DNA of 39,224 nt, taken from positions 1 to 39,224 of the forward strand of contig JAKIUJ010000017.1 in NCBI GenBank assembly GCA_021647625.1, given 5' to 3'. The notes beneath the pieces are model-generated. The model saw only the letters and a list, made by a program, of their open reading frames with translations. It ran no database searches and was not told the origin of the DNA. This DNA is from Desulfobacula sp. GTDB taxonomy: Bacteria > Desulfobacterota > Desulfobacteria > Desulfobacterales > Desulfobacteraceae. The position numbers and the translations under genes are program-made. Positions 25,316 to 33,232 of the stretch are shown here, one piece after another (the first letter of the stretch is position 1; each line of letters begins with the position of its first letter).

Positions 25316-25486
25316 TTAGAACCTGTGATATGCTTCATTAGGGCTGGTAGTTTTTTTTATTCCATGGTATTTTTTGTATCTTTACTGATTAAACATACAA
25401 AGGTAATTCATGCCTGGTTTAAAAAAGGCTCGATTTCAAAACATTTTCAGTCTATCTTGCGATCTTTTTAATTCAAGGAAGATGAT

Positions 25487-26344
25487 ATGAAACTTCAAAA
25501 CATCACTTATTCCATCCCCTGGAATCTTTTTTTAATTACCATAGGAAGCATCATTATCGGGATCGGCCTTAAAGCGATTGTAATTCCCCATGGAATGATT
25601 ACCGGTGGGTTTTCAGGGTTTGGTATTCTTATTTTTTATTACACTGACCTTTTTACACCCGGTATCTGGTACTTATTACTCAATATCCCTGTATTTATCT
25701 TTGGCTGGCTTTTTGTCAGCCGAAGATTTTTGCTCTATAGTCTTTATGGCACCATTATTTTGACCCTGGCCATTGATCTGATCCAGTTTGAAATACCCAT
25801 TGAAGATTTTATGCTTGCAGCCCTTTCCGGCGGTGCCGTTGTGGGTACCGGTGCCGGCATTATTTTCAGGTCCCTCGGGTCTGCCGGCGGGAATGATATT
25901 ATCTCCATTATTCTTAATCAAAAATTTGCCGTCCGGATAGGAACATACAATTTTGTTTTCAACTTTTTACTATTTTTATTTAGTTTCGGAACCCTGGAAA
26001 CAGACTTGATTTTATATTCCATGGCCATGAGCTATATTACCTCCCAGGTCATTGAATATTGCATGACACTTTTCAATCAAAGAAAAATGATTCTGATTAT
26101 TTCTCAAAAACACCGTTTGATTGCAGATGAGATTATCGGCAAATTAAAACGAGGGGTCACCTTTATCCAAGGTCAAGGGGCCTATACCGGAGATGACAGA
26201 CAGATCATCTTCACCGTGGTGAATACCTTCCAGATCAAGAGGATTGAAGAAATTGCATTTACCATAGACCCGGATGCTTTTTTGATAACAGAAAATACCT
26301 TCAACGTACTTGGAAAAGGGTTCTCCAAAAGAAAGGTGTATTAA
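25487..26344 (+). CDS. YitT family membrane protein (DUF161 + DUF2179)
   Basis: A 285-residue integral membrane protein. Hydrophobic helices cover about residues 14-215, with the family signature GLKAIVIPHGMITGGFSGFGIL near the start and GAGIIFRSLGSAGGNDIISIIL in the middle. A soluble DUF2179 domain (about 222-279) ends it (RGVTFIQGQGAYTGDDRQIIFTVVN and DPDAFLITENTFNVLGKGF). The transported substrate and physiological role are not established. GGAAG lies before the ATG. It appears monocistronic. Confidence 0.92.
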   Translation: MKLQNITYSIPWNLFLITIGSIIIGIGLKAIVIPHGMITGGFSGFGILIFYYTDLFTPGIWYLLLNIPVFIFGWLFVSRRFLLYSLYGTIILTLAIDLIQFEIPIEDFMLAALSGGAVVGTGAGIIFRSLGSAGGNDIISIILNQKFAVRIGTYNFVFNFLLFLFSFGTLETDLILYSMAMSYITSQVIEYCMTLFNQRKMILIISQKHRLIADEIIGKLKRGVTFIQGQGAYTGDDRQIIFTVVNTFQIKRIEEIAFTIDPDAFLITENTFNVLGKGFSKRKVY

Positions 26345-26810
26345 TCCGGCATCCCAGGCGATAACTGTTACCTGTACCGCTTGCCACATAAAGTGTTTGG
26401 TTTTTAAATTCGCTTGCAAAACGACTATAACGGGATGTGGAAAGATAAACCAAGCAACGCGAGACGAATCAACAAAACAAGGCCATGAATGGAATTTTAC
26501 CGGGATTAAAATCCTTTTTTCAAATTTGACGAAACGATCATTTAAAGGTATGAACAAAAACACACATCACCTTTATGCTTCTTTCAAAATGCCATCCTCT
26601 CAACAGATACTTTAACACCCAATTGCACCAGCCTGTCATTGCTAACTTTTTCAACCCAAAAGCAGAAGGCTTTTAAAAATAAAGATTGACCCAAACCCTT
26701 GATACCGGTAAATTATTAAATAAAGCATTTAACTTTTGTATCTTAAAATCAAAGGCCACATCTGACAATATTCAGCGCCTTTTTTAAACAAGAAAAACAG
26801 GAGGTTAAAA
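26345..26810. other. 466-bp intergenic region, no gene recognised
   Basis: Short frames on both strands resemble nothing I know. GGATTAAAATCC followed by six T residues (26503-26520) could be a weak terminator for the YitT gene. TTGACC (26686-26691) and TAAATT (26709-26714), spaced 17 bp, are a candidate promoter for the hybrid kinase at 26811. Confidence 0.4.
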
Positions 26811-28472
26811 ATGAACCCTCCCAGTCCATCCAAAAGCACCATCATGATCATTGATGATGAGCATAAAAATTTAGAATACTTAAAACAACTGCTGGATCAA
26901 TTCGGGTTTGAGATCCTGATGGCCCCTGATGGGCATCAAGCGTTTGCAATTTTAGAAGCCACACTGCCTGATATCATCCTGTTGGATGTATTAATGCCGG
27001 AAATAGACGGGTTTGAGGTGTGCAGAAGACTAAAGGCAAATCCTCATACCAAGGACATTCCAGTTATTTTGATGACTGATCTTTCAGAATCAGTCAACAA
27101 AGTAACCGGTTTAGAACTCGGAGCTGCGGATTATATCACCAAACCATTTCAGGATGAAGAAGTTCTAACCCGCATTAAAACACATTTTGTCATGCGTCAG
27201 CTTCAGGAACAACTTAAACAGACCCGAAAATCCCTGCGCGATTCAGCCGGCATTAAAGATCTGGAACTTGAAAAATCATATGAACACTTAAAGCAGGAGA
27301 TGGCCGAACAAAAACGCATGGAAAAAATTTTCAAGCAGGCCCAGAAAATGGAAGCCATCAGCACGCTTTCTCGGGGTATTGCCCATGATTTCAACAATAT
27401 TTTATCCATCATTATCGGGTATGGAGAGCTGGCTGCATTGGAAAAACTACCCGAGGATTCAACCATTGGCCCCTGTCTTGAAAAGATCAATTCTGCCGCA
27501 TTCAGAGCCAGAGAGCTTGTTCAAAATCTGTTAACATTCTGTCGCGAAACAGAACAGGAAAAAACTCGGATTAAAATTGCACCGATTATCAAATATGTAT
27601 TAAATTATTTAAAATCCAGTCTTCCTGCAACCATTGAAATCAAAATAGATATCCAGGAAGAAACCGGCACGGTTCTGGCCGATCCTTCCCTGATTCATCA
27701 AATGATATTGAATTTTTGCCAAAACGCAAGCCAGGCAATGACCGACACCGGGGGAACCCTATATGTAGCACTCAGGCAAATTTTTCTTGGCCCGGAAAAA
27801 GTGACCGAATATCCAAATCTGGTTTCAGGCTCCTTTGTGAGCATTTTAATTCAGGATACCGGCCCCGGTATGGTTCCAGAAATTGTTGACCGTATTTTTG
27901 ATCCTTATTTTACAACAAAAGAACCCGGAGAAGGAAAAGGCCTTGGCATGTCCGTGGCCCATGGTATTGTGACCAGCCACGGCGGAACCATTCTGGTTGA
28001 AAGCAATCTTAATAAAGGCTCTTCATTTGAAATACTGCTCCCCAGCAAACAGACAAAAAGATCATCATCCGACCCCACATCCGGCTCAAAGCTTCCCACA
28101 GGCCAGGGCACGGTATTATTTGTTGATGATGAAGAATCCCTTGTTGATTTTGGTACTATTGTTTTAAAAAAAGCAGGATATCTAGTTCAGGGATATACAA
28201 GTCCCCTGGAAGCACTCGATATTATCAAAACATCCTCGGAAAAATTTGATCTTGTGATCACCGATCATATCATGCCAAAACTTCACGGCATGGAATTGGC
28301 ACAAAAAATTCTTGAAATTCGAAAAGACCTGCCCATTCTTTTGTGCACCGGGACCAAAAGCGATGAACTCGTTGAGCATGCAAAGGCGATTGGTATTGTT
28401 AAAGTGATCCAGAAACCTGTACCCATGAAAACGCTGATCAATACGATCAACAATATTCTAACAGCCGATTAA
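26811..28472 (+). CDS. Hybrid response regulator / histidine kinase (REC-HisKA-HATPase-REC)
   Basis: A 553-residue cytoplasmic signalling protein. The N-terminal receiver has Asp59 in IILLDVLMP and Lys111 in ITKPF. A coiled-coil linker (about 125-180) leads to the kinase with His192 in RGIAHDFNNILSII, N box NFCQNASQAM, G box DTGPGM and GKGLGMS. The C-terminal receiver has Asp485 in LVITDHIMP and Lys in IQKPV. With no sensor domain, it is probably driven by phosphotransfer onto its first receiver. A strong AGGAGG ribosome-binding site precedes the ATG. It is isolated from other two-component genes. Confidence 0.92.
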   Translation: MNPPSPSKSTIMIIDDEHKNLEYLKQLLDQFGFEILMAPDGHQAFAILEATLPDIILLDVLMPEIDGFEVCRRLKANPHTKDIPVILMTDLSESVNKVTGLELGAADYITKPFQDEEVLTRIKTHFVMRQLQEQLKQTRKSLRDSAGIKDLELEKSYEHLKQEMAEQKRMEKIFKQAQKMEAISTLSRGIAHDFNNILSIIIGYGELAALEKLPEDSTIGPCLEKINSAAFRARELVQNLLTFCRETEQEKTRIKIAPIIKYVLNYLKSSLPATIEIKIDIQEETGTVLADPSLIHQMILNFCQNASQAMTDTGGTLYVALRQIFLGPEKVTEYPNLVSGSFVSILIQDTGPGMVPEIVDRIFDPYFTTKEPGEGKGLGMSVAHGIVTSHGGTILVESNLNKGSSFEILLPSKQTKRSSSDPTSGSKLPTGQGTVLFVDDEESLVDFGTIVLKKAGYLVQGYTSPLEALDIIKTSSEKFDLVITDHIMPKLHGMELAQKILEIRKDLPILLCTGTKSDELVEHAKAIGIVKVIQKPVPMKTLINTINNILTAD

Positions 28473-28496
28473 AAGCATAGCATCTTCTGAATCACG

Positions 28497-28990
28497 TTGG
28501 CACGGAACATGCCACTCAACATCTGTGCCGGATTAATCGAATTTCTTAGAAAAACAATTAATTCTGATAACTTTATTCAGCAACACCGCCAAAGTCCAAC
28601 CGATTTTATCCGTCAAAGAAAGCTTCCATTCCCGACCATGATTTTTTTCTTGATAAACTTGATTAAAGGATCTTATCAGTGATGAGCTTGACCATTTTTT
28701 CAAAACTATATTCAGACTTGATGTAGCCAAACGTATTGTTTCAAAAGCCGCCCTGACAAAAGCAAGTATGAAATTGAAATATGAAGCTTTTATTGACCTC
28801 AACGACAGTTTGATCAACTATTTTTACAAAAACTTCAAGCAATTAAAAATGGAATGGTTTCACTCTTGCCGTAGACGGAACTGCGGTACAATTACCATGC
28901 ATTGACTCCATTACAAAACATTTTGATGCATGGTGCCCCGGACAAGGAGATGAGTGCCCTATGGCCCGGGTATCACAAATGTTTGATCCA
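28497..28990 (+). pseudogene. IS4-family transposase remnant, two frameshifts, 3' truncated
   Basis: Three successive frames give one continuous IS4-type transposase N-terminal half. Frame one (28497-28680) ends in FPTMIFFLINLIKGSYQ at a stop. Frame two (from 28681) reads DELDHFFKTIFRLDVAKRIV and onward to KQLKMEWF. Frame three (from about 28859) reads FTLAVDGTAVQLPCIDSITK and ends MARVSQMFDPL. The first catalytic Asp (VDGT) is present; the later Asp and Glu are missing because the sequence breaks off at a repeat junction at 28991. It is not functional. Confidence 0.78.
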
Positions 28991-29010
28991 CTTAGGAACG
29001 TACATTAAAT
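28991..29010 (+). repeat. 20-bp direct repeat, copy 1, at the transposase break
   Basis: CTTAGGAACGTACATTAAAT is identical to the copy at 29089-29108. It marks the point where the IS4-type reading frame ends. Confidence 0.75.
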
Positions 29011-29088
29011 AACTATATTGAGTAATGGTCTATAAAAAAAGCAGAGCCATTTCTGACCCTGCCTTCTAAACTGATTTCTAATACCTAT

Positions 29089-29250
29089 CTTAGGAACGTA
29101 CATTAAATTAAGTACCCATAATTATTGCTTTTTTCGCCGTCTTCTGCGTTTCTCGTTGGGCACATAGCTAGTTATGCTTCCTCCTCGCGCCTTGAATACG
29201 ACAAAAACTTCTGCTAATTATGGGTACTTAATTTAATTCCAGTTCCTTAG
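29089..29250. repeat. Palindromic repeat element with 23-bp perfect terminal arms
   Basis: ATTAAATTAAGTACCCATAA begins the left arm (29102-29124), and its full 23-bp complement is at 29215-29237. Outside the arms, TTAGGAAC and its near-complement extend the pairing to about 29250. The interior is itself a loose palindrome centred near CATAGCTAGTTATG. Its left end repeats 28991-29010. It shares a GCGCCTT core with the 148-bp repeat family but is otherwise different. It looks like a MITE or REP-type element. Confidence 0.7.
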
Positions 29251-29525
29251 CTTAAAACGTCTATCGACAACAGGTCTTCTTTCAGGGGAATCAGGGTAAA
29301 CGCATTTAAACTTGGCATGAATTTTAATTCTTTGTTTTGCAGGTACTTATACAAAACGATAATTCCATTTGCGTTTACCTTCAAACCATAACTACCTGAA
29401 ATCATTAATATGGAAAAGTTACATGCGTTAGCCCTGTCAGGGGAATAGTCAGTATATGCAAAGATACGCCTATCATACCCTGTACGTCTAACATCATTAT
29501 CGAGCAATAAGATTGTTTTTTTCAT
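29247..29525 (-). CDS. Small protein of unknown function with an RRxGxDRR-like motif
   Basis: A 92-residue frame beginning ATG 12 bp after the PEP-CTERM gene on the same strand. Residues 13-20 (RRTGYDRR) and the following IFAYTDYSPDR recall the RRSGxDRR motif of short proteins in related bacteria. The remainder is not recognised. I see no clear ribosome-binding site. Its TAA stop lies inside the outer end of the palindromic repeat at 29089-29250, so the natural 3' end may have been replaced. It may be a partial or decayed gene. Confidence 0.45.
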   Translation of the reverse strand: MKKTILLLDNDVRRTGYDRRIFAYTDYSPDRANACNFSILMISGSYGLKVNANGIIVLYKYLQNKELKFMPSLNAFTLIPLKEDLLSIDVLS

Positions 29526-29537
29526 GCGAAATTATTA

Positions 29538-30299
29538 CTATTCTTTTCTGCTAACACCGGCAAGACCCAAAAGGCCAAATCCAAATAAAAGCATTGTGGC
29601 TGGTTCGGGGACAGGTGCACCACCCTGCCCGACAATGATTTGGATATCAGTTCGGACCACTTGTGCACCATCCGAATCAAATGCTGCAAGAAATATATCA
29701 TAAGTACCATCAACGGTTGGATCAAAAGGAGAAATAATCCAGTGAGCTTTCCATGACTGCTGGGCGACATTGTTGGCAGAAATCAAAGTGGAATATTCAG
29801 CAGCATTATCAGCTTCATCCCCTAATCCATTTCCAGTTGAATTGTTACCGATTGAATGGTCAGCATAAGTCACATTAATAGGATCAAAAGTTGTAAAATC
29901 AGTACCTTGGCTTGCATCAGAGTCCGTCCCGAAAAAGTATGTTAGGTCGTCCAAGTTCAAGGAATTACTATTATCCCAATTGGTATTAATAGACCATTCA
30001 ACACTCCACACTGCTGTTGGGAAGCTCTGAGTAGGTGCGACACCAGCAACAAAAGAATAGGTACCATCGCCGTTGCTATTAAATGTGTTTTCTGGAGCTC
30101 CTGTTCCATTATGTCGTAACTTACCACGAAGCCCAATTTCCACCCCATTCGATTGCTCAACTGTAAAACTGCCATTAAGGTTACCACTGCCGAAGATAAG
30201 ATTCGGTGTAACGTTGGTATCAAAACTTGTTGCTTGTGCCAATCCACTTACACATAACAAGAATCCGACTGCAAGACCTAACAGTAAATTTTTTTTCAT
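29538..30299 (-). CDS. PEP-CTERM sorting-domain protein
   Basis: A 253-residue exported protein with an N-terminal signal peptide (MKKNLLLGLAVGFLLCVSG then LAQA) and a C-terminal PEP-CTERM tag: VPEP, a hydrophobic helix (TMLLFGFGLLGLAGV), then basic SRKE. The passenger is Asn/Thr/Asp-rich and not recognised. Such proteins are processed by exosortase (EpsH/XrtA) and usually belong to the extracellular matrix; no exosortase is in this window. GGAG lies 6 bp before the ATG at 30299, which is preferred over an upstream in-frame ATG. Confidence 0.85.
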   Translation of the reverse strand: MKKNLLLGLAVGFLLCVSGLAQATSFDTNVTPNLIFGSGNLNGSFTVEQSNGVEIGLRGKLRHNGTGAPENTFNSNGDGTYSFVAGVAPTQSFPTAVWSVEWSINTNWDNSNSLNLDDLTYFFGTDSDASQGTDFTTFDPINVTYADHSIGNNSTGNGLGDEADNAAEYSTLISANNVAQQSWKAHWIISPFDPTVDGTYDIFLAAFDSDGAQVVRTDIQIIVGQGGAPVPEPATMLLFGFGLLGLAGVSRKE

Positions 30300-30534
30300 C
30301 AGTTCTCCTGTCAATATTTGATTCGGTTCATTTATCAAGCGATCTCCTTATGAGACTTCTTGGTTTTCCGTCCCTGCTTCTCAACAGGTTTGGCATTGTA
30401 CATTTTTCATACACTATCATGCAATAAGTATACCATTTTCTATAATTACTGAAAGCCCTAAGCCACGGTATTTACAGATTTTTTATTTAATTTTTTATTC
30501 AATAAAAAATGTTTTATTATATGAAATATTTTCC

Positions 30535-30552
30535 ATAGGTATTTTTACCTAT
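30535..30552. promoter_or_regulatory. 18-bp palindrome, site 1 of a pair
   Basis: ATAGGTA-TTTT-TACCTAT is a perfect 7+4+7 inverted repeat. A near-identical site lies 80 bp away. Both are in the long gap upstream of the PEP-CTERM gene (minus) and the sigma-54 activator (plus). Confidence 0.5.
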
Positions 30553-30614
30553 TTTCAAAGCACTAAGCTGTTATTAAAGGAGAATTTTTGATAAAATGAT
30601 ATGAAAAAAAAATC

Positions 30615-30632
30615 ATAGGTAAAAGTACCGAT
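30615..30632. promoter_or_regulatory. 18-bp palindrome, site 2 of a pair
   Basis: ATAGGTA-AAAG-TACCGAT has the same 7+4+7 design as the site at 30535, with one arm mismatch. The exact 80-bp offset (close to eight helical turns at 10-10.5 bp) would let two bound dimers face the same side and loop. Confidence 0.45.
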
Positions 30633-30753
30633 TCTCAGAAAATTATTATATACAAAAAATTAAACATAATTGAATAACATTCATCTTAATCCATCAAAAC
30701 AATCGCATGGCTGCGCTGTCAATTAAATATATTTCATGGACCGACTTCATAGG

Positions 30754-30914
30754 TAGTGGCTGACCGAAAACCCGTGTTTGGGCGAAAAGTTGCCCATATG
30801 CAAGGCGCAAGAAATGCTGAAACCGGAGTGTACTATAGTACATGAGGATTTCAGGATTTTGCAGCAACGAAGCAGATGGGCGCTGCCGACGGGTGAGTTT
30901 TCGTTCAAACACTT
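30754..30914 (-). repeat. Inverted copy of the 148-bp palindromic repeat family
   Basis: The reverse complement reproduces the 34502 element: AGTGTTTGAACGAAAACTC at one end, the central TGTACTATAGTACA, GCCCAAACACGGGTTTTC and TCGGTCAGCCACTA at the other. It is about 14 bp longer near the ACCCGTC side. The bases TAGGTAGT flank both ends, a possible target duplication. Confidence 0.75.
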
Positions 30915-31258
30915 AGGTAGTCAGGCGGAGGGGAGCAGGTGGGTGTTTCGACGGCGTTAAATGGGCATGGTCGCAGGAAGCGAAGAATGCTCATTTCCGC
31001 TTTCGTCTGGACACGAGGTTCAGACGAATTTAGCCGAAAAAGTGCATAGTTTATGGGCATATCAAGAAACTGAGCCCAAAAAAAGAAAGTCGGACCAAAA
31101 TAAGCCTTTGACCCTAAAAAAATCCCCCGAATTCTCTTTGGGGGAGGTCTACAAAAAAATAAGCGGTGGATTTGATTTTTTGGGGGTGCTTGACTTATGC
31201 ATTCAAATTGAATACGAAACAACTGATCTTTTGCCTTAACTCTTTTTGGAGGATGCCG
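30915..31258. other. 344-bp non-coding stretch before the sigma-54 activator
   Basis: No gene recognised. A minus-strand frame of about 105 codons crosses it but has no family resemblance and contains a minus-strand terminator, so I do not call it. Confidence 0.4.
31116..31145 (-). terminator. Rho-independent terminator on the minus strand
   Basis: Read on the minus strand, TCCCCC pairs with GGGGGA around an 11-base loop and is followed directly by seven T residues. No minus-strand gene ends nearby: the adjacent gene at 31259 runs the other way. Confidence 0.6.
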
Positions 31259-32602
31259 GTGCCCAAGATACTTGTCATTGATGACGAACTATCTATTTTA
31301 GAAACCCTTCAGATGTTTTTAGAAGAAAAGGGATTAACTGTTTTTACTGCCGATACCGGAAAAAAAGGCCTGACATTATTTGAGTCGGAACATCCCCAGG
31401 TGGTGATCCTTGATATTCGCCTGCCGGACAGCAACGGTCTTGATATTCTTAAAGCTATGATGGATAATAATTTTTCATCACAAGTGATTATGATCACAGC
31501 GTTCCAGGATATGGAAACCACTATCCAGGCCATGAAAAGAGGGGCCTTTGACTATATCCACAAACCCCTTGATATCAACCAGGTGGAAAAAGCAGTAGAC
31601 CGGGCCACAAGCATCATAAAAATTGATGAGGAAACGCCCTGTGTTGAATGCAGCATTGATCCATCCAATCCTCTTGTGATTATCGGTAAAAGCGAAAAGA
31701 TGCGCCATATTTTCAAAATGATGGGGCTTGTATGTACCAGCCGGGTAAATGTTTTACTCCAGGGTGACACAGGTACGGGCAAGGAATTAACCGCCCGGGT
31801 TATACATACCAATTGTGGATTCAAAGAAGAACCCTTTATTGTGTTTGACTGCTCGGCGGTTGTTGACACTCTTCTTGAAAGCGAATTGTTCGGGCACGAA
31901 AAAGGCGCTTTTACAGGGGCTGATCAGACCACAAAAGGAAAAATCGAACTGGCCGGAAACGGCACCCTGTTTTTAGATGAAATTGCCCGGTTGCCCCTAA
32001 ATATTCAGGGAAAACTGCTGGGATTTTTACAGCGAAGGGAATATACAAGGGTCGGGGGAACAAAAATCCTGCGGTCTGATTGCAGAATTGTGGCTGCCTG
32101 CAATCAGAATTTAGATCAAATGGTGATCAAAGGAAAGTTTAAAGAGGATCTGTACTACCGTCTTAAAGTGTTCACCATCCGGTTGCCGACCTTAGAAGAG
32201 CGTCTGTCAGACATCCAGCTGCTTGTGGAGCATTTTTTAAATAAAATCAATATGGAACTTGATACCCATGTGACTAAAATCCAGGACGGTGTGATGGACC
32301 GACTGGTTAATCACACCTGGAAGGGTAATGTTCGCGAACTTGAAAACACGATTGTCCAATCCCTTGTGGGTTGCCGCGGCAATGTTCTGTTAAGAGAAGA
32401 CATTGATAAAATCCTGACCCAGAACCAGTCGCTTCCTGCCCAGGGCCTATATTCTTTCTCCTTGTCCCATGTGGAAAAAAACCATATTGCAAAAACCCTT
32501 GCCCAACTGGACTGGAACAAATCGAAAACAGCCAAACTGTTGGGCATTACTTTGCCCACCCTTCGCAGTAAGATCAAAAAATACAATATTTATCCGTTCT
32601 GA
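31259..32602 (+). CDS. Sigma-54-dependent response regulator, NtrC/AtoC type
   Basis: A 447-residue activator. The receiver has acidic residues in VIDDE and Asp52 in VILDIRLP, with Lys in IHKPL. The AAA+ domain (about residues 135-370) has Walker A GDTGTGKE, the sigma-54 contact loop GAFTGA intact, Walker B GTLFLDEI and the C-terminal WKGNVRELEN. A Fis-type HTH (about 400-447) ends it (HIAKTLAQLDWNKSKTAKLLGITLPTLRSKIKKY). The start is GTG at 31259, because GGAGG lies 6 bp upstream; the in-frame ATG at 31253 abuts that site. No cognate kinase is adjacent. The most likely target is the LIV transporter operon downstream. Confidence 0.92.
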   Translation: MPKILVIDDELSILETLQMFLEEKGLTVFTADTGKKGLTLFESEHPQVVILDIRLPDSNGLDILKAMMDNNFSSQVIMITAFQDMETTIQAMKRGAFDYIHKPLDINQVEKAVDRATSIIKIDEETPCVECSIDPSNPLVIIGKSEKMRHIFKMMGLVCTSRVNVLLQGDTGTGKELTARVIHTNCGFKEEPFIVFDCSAVVDTLLESELFGHEKGAFTGADQTTKGKIELAGNGTLFLDEIARLPLNIQGKLLGFLQRREYTRVGGTKILRSDCRIVAACNQNLDQMVIKGKFKEDLYYRLKVFTIRLPTLEERLSDIQLLVEHFLNKINMELDTHVTKIQDGVMDRLVNHTWKGNVRELENTIVQSLVGCRGNVLLREDIDKILTQNQSLPAQGLYSFSLSHVEKNHIAKTLAQLDWNKSKTAKLLGITLPTLRSKIKKYNIYPF

Positions 32603-32618
32603 CTCTTATTTAAAGTTG

Positions 32619-32689
32619 CATGGAAAATAATTTTCTAGCCATGGAAAATAATTTTCCGATTTTTTAAATATTCATTCCGATTTTTTAAA
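32619..32689. repeat. Tandem 21-bp-phased palindromic repeats downstream of the sigma-54 activator
   Basis: CATGGAAAATAATTTTC occurs at 32619-32635 and 32640-32656. The second lies in the perfect palindrome GGAAAATAATTTTCC (32643-32657). TTCCGATTTTTTAAA then occurs at 32654-32668 and 32675-32689. Both pairs repeat at exactly 21 bp, two helical turns. The second palindrome followed by T-runs could also end the activator transcript. Between here and the HTH gene at 33002 the gap holds one further inverted repeat. Confidence 0.6.
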
Positions 32690-32924
32690 AAAATCTTATT
32701 AAAAAAACGACAAGACCTCTTATTTATGAAGACAATTCATTTTTTTATCCTTTTCATTATTATCCGGCACATCCTTTGCAGTCTCAAAAACAAATATGGT
32801 TGAACATTGCGCTGACCGGTACGTTGTTACGTTTGCTTTCCCCCCTCGCATTGATGATTTTTTTGTTATCTTTTTTTATTACAATAGTTGACTTGCAAGA
32901 CAGATTAAGGATCGGAGATGAAAC

Positions 32925-32961
32925 AAGTTGAACAAAAACTGTGAACAATTTTGTTCAACTT
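32925..32961. promoter_or_regulatory. 13-bp perfect inverted repeat before the small HTH gene
   Basis: AAGTTGAACAAAA (32925-32937) and TTTTGTTCAACTT (32949-32961) flank 11 bp; the right arm also belongs to an inner TGAACAA-TT-TTGTTCA palindrome (32942-32957). No T-run follows, so this is an operator or RNA switch candidate 40 bp before the next start codon. An eight-codon frame (MKQVEQKL) spans the left arm. Confidence 0.5.
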
Positions 32962-33001
32962 ATATAAAGTTGCGATCCCAACCACCATCTTGGAGCTGGG
33001 T

Positions 33002-33187
33002 ATGAAAATAAAATCTCTCAAAGAAAGCGAAAAAGAACATCTTATCAGTGTCCTTGAAAAAACACATTGGGATCTTGAAAAAACATCCCGTCTTCTAAGA
33101 ATATCATTAAAACAGGTCAAATCCAAAATCAAGGCTTATGGCCTTTGCCGGCCAGATTCCCCAGGAGAACTAAAACAGGAGAACTAA
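33002..33187 (+). CDS. Small stand-alone Fis-type helix-turn-helix protein
   Basis: A 61-residue protein that is essentially the C-terminal DNA-binding domain of an NtrC-class activator: EKEHLISVLEKTHWDLEKTSRLLRISLKQVKSKIKAYGL. It lacks receiver and AAA+ domains. The start is the ATG at 33002 with GGAG 6 bp upstream; a longer frame from a TTG has no support. It resembles the HTH of the preceding activator in plan, so it may share or compete for the same sites. It lies 45 bp before livK and may be cotranscribed with it. A perfect 13-bp inverted repeat lies upstream. Confidence 0.75.
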   Translation: MKIKSLKESEKEHLISVLEKTHWDLEKTSRLLRISLKQVKSKIKAYGLCRPDSPGELKQEN

Positions 33188-33232
33188 AACATGTCAATCA
33201 CGACATAGTTTTAATCATAAGGAGAAAGCAAA

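Noticed and set aside
26144-26615. Open frames on both strands at the end of and after the YitT gene
   Set aside because: They are partly antisense or out of frame to a confident gene and have no ribosome-binding sites or family features.
30391-30470. Possible sigma-54 promoter (TGGC...TTTC) upstream of the PEP-CTERM gene
   Set aside because: The invariant GC of the -12 element is missing on both strands.
30905-31222. 105-codon minus-strand frame
   Set aside because: It runs through a repeat element end and a strong minus-strand terminator, and its translation is Pro/Phe-rich without recognisable domains.
32792-32806. GG...GC pair in GGTTGAACATTGC considered as a -24/-12 promoter
   Set aside because: The spacing is one base too short for sigma-54.
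32919-32945. Eight-codon frame MKQVEQKL as a regulatory leader peptide
   Set aside because: CGGAG abuts its ATG, it has no run of diagnostic codons, and no terminator follows; kept only as a remark under the inverted repeat.
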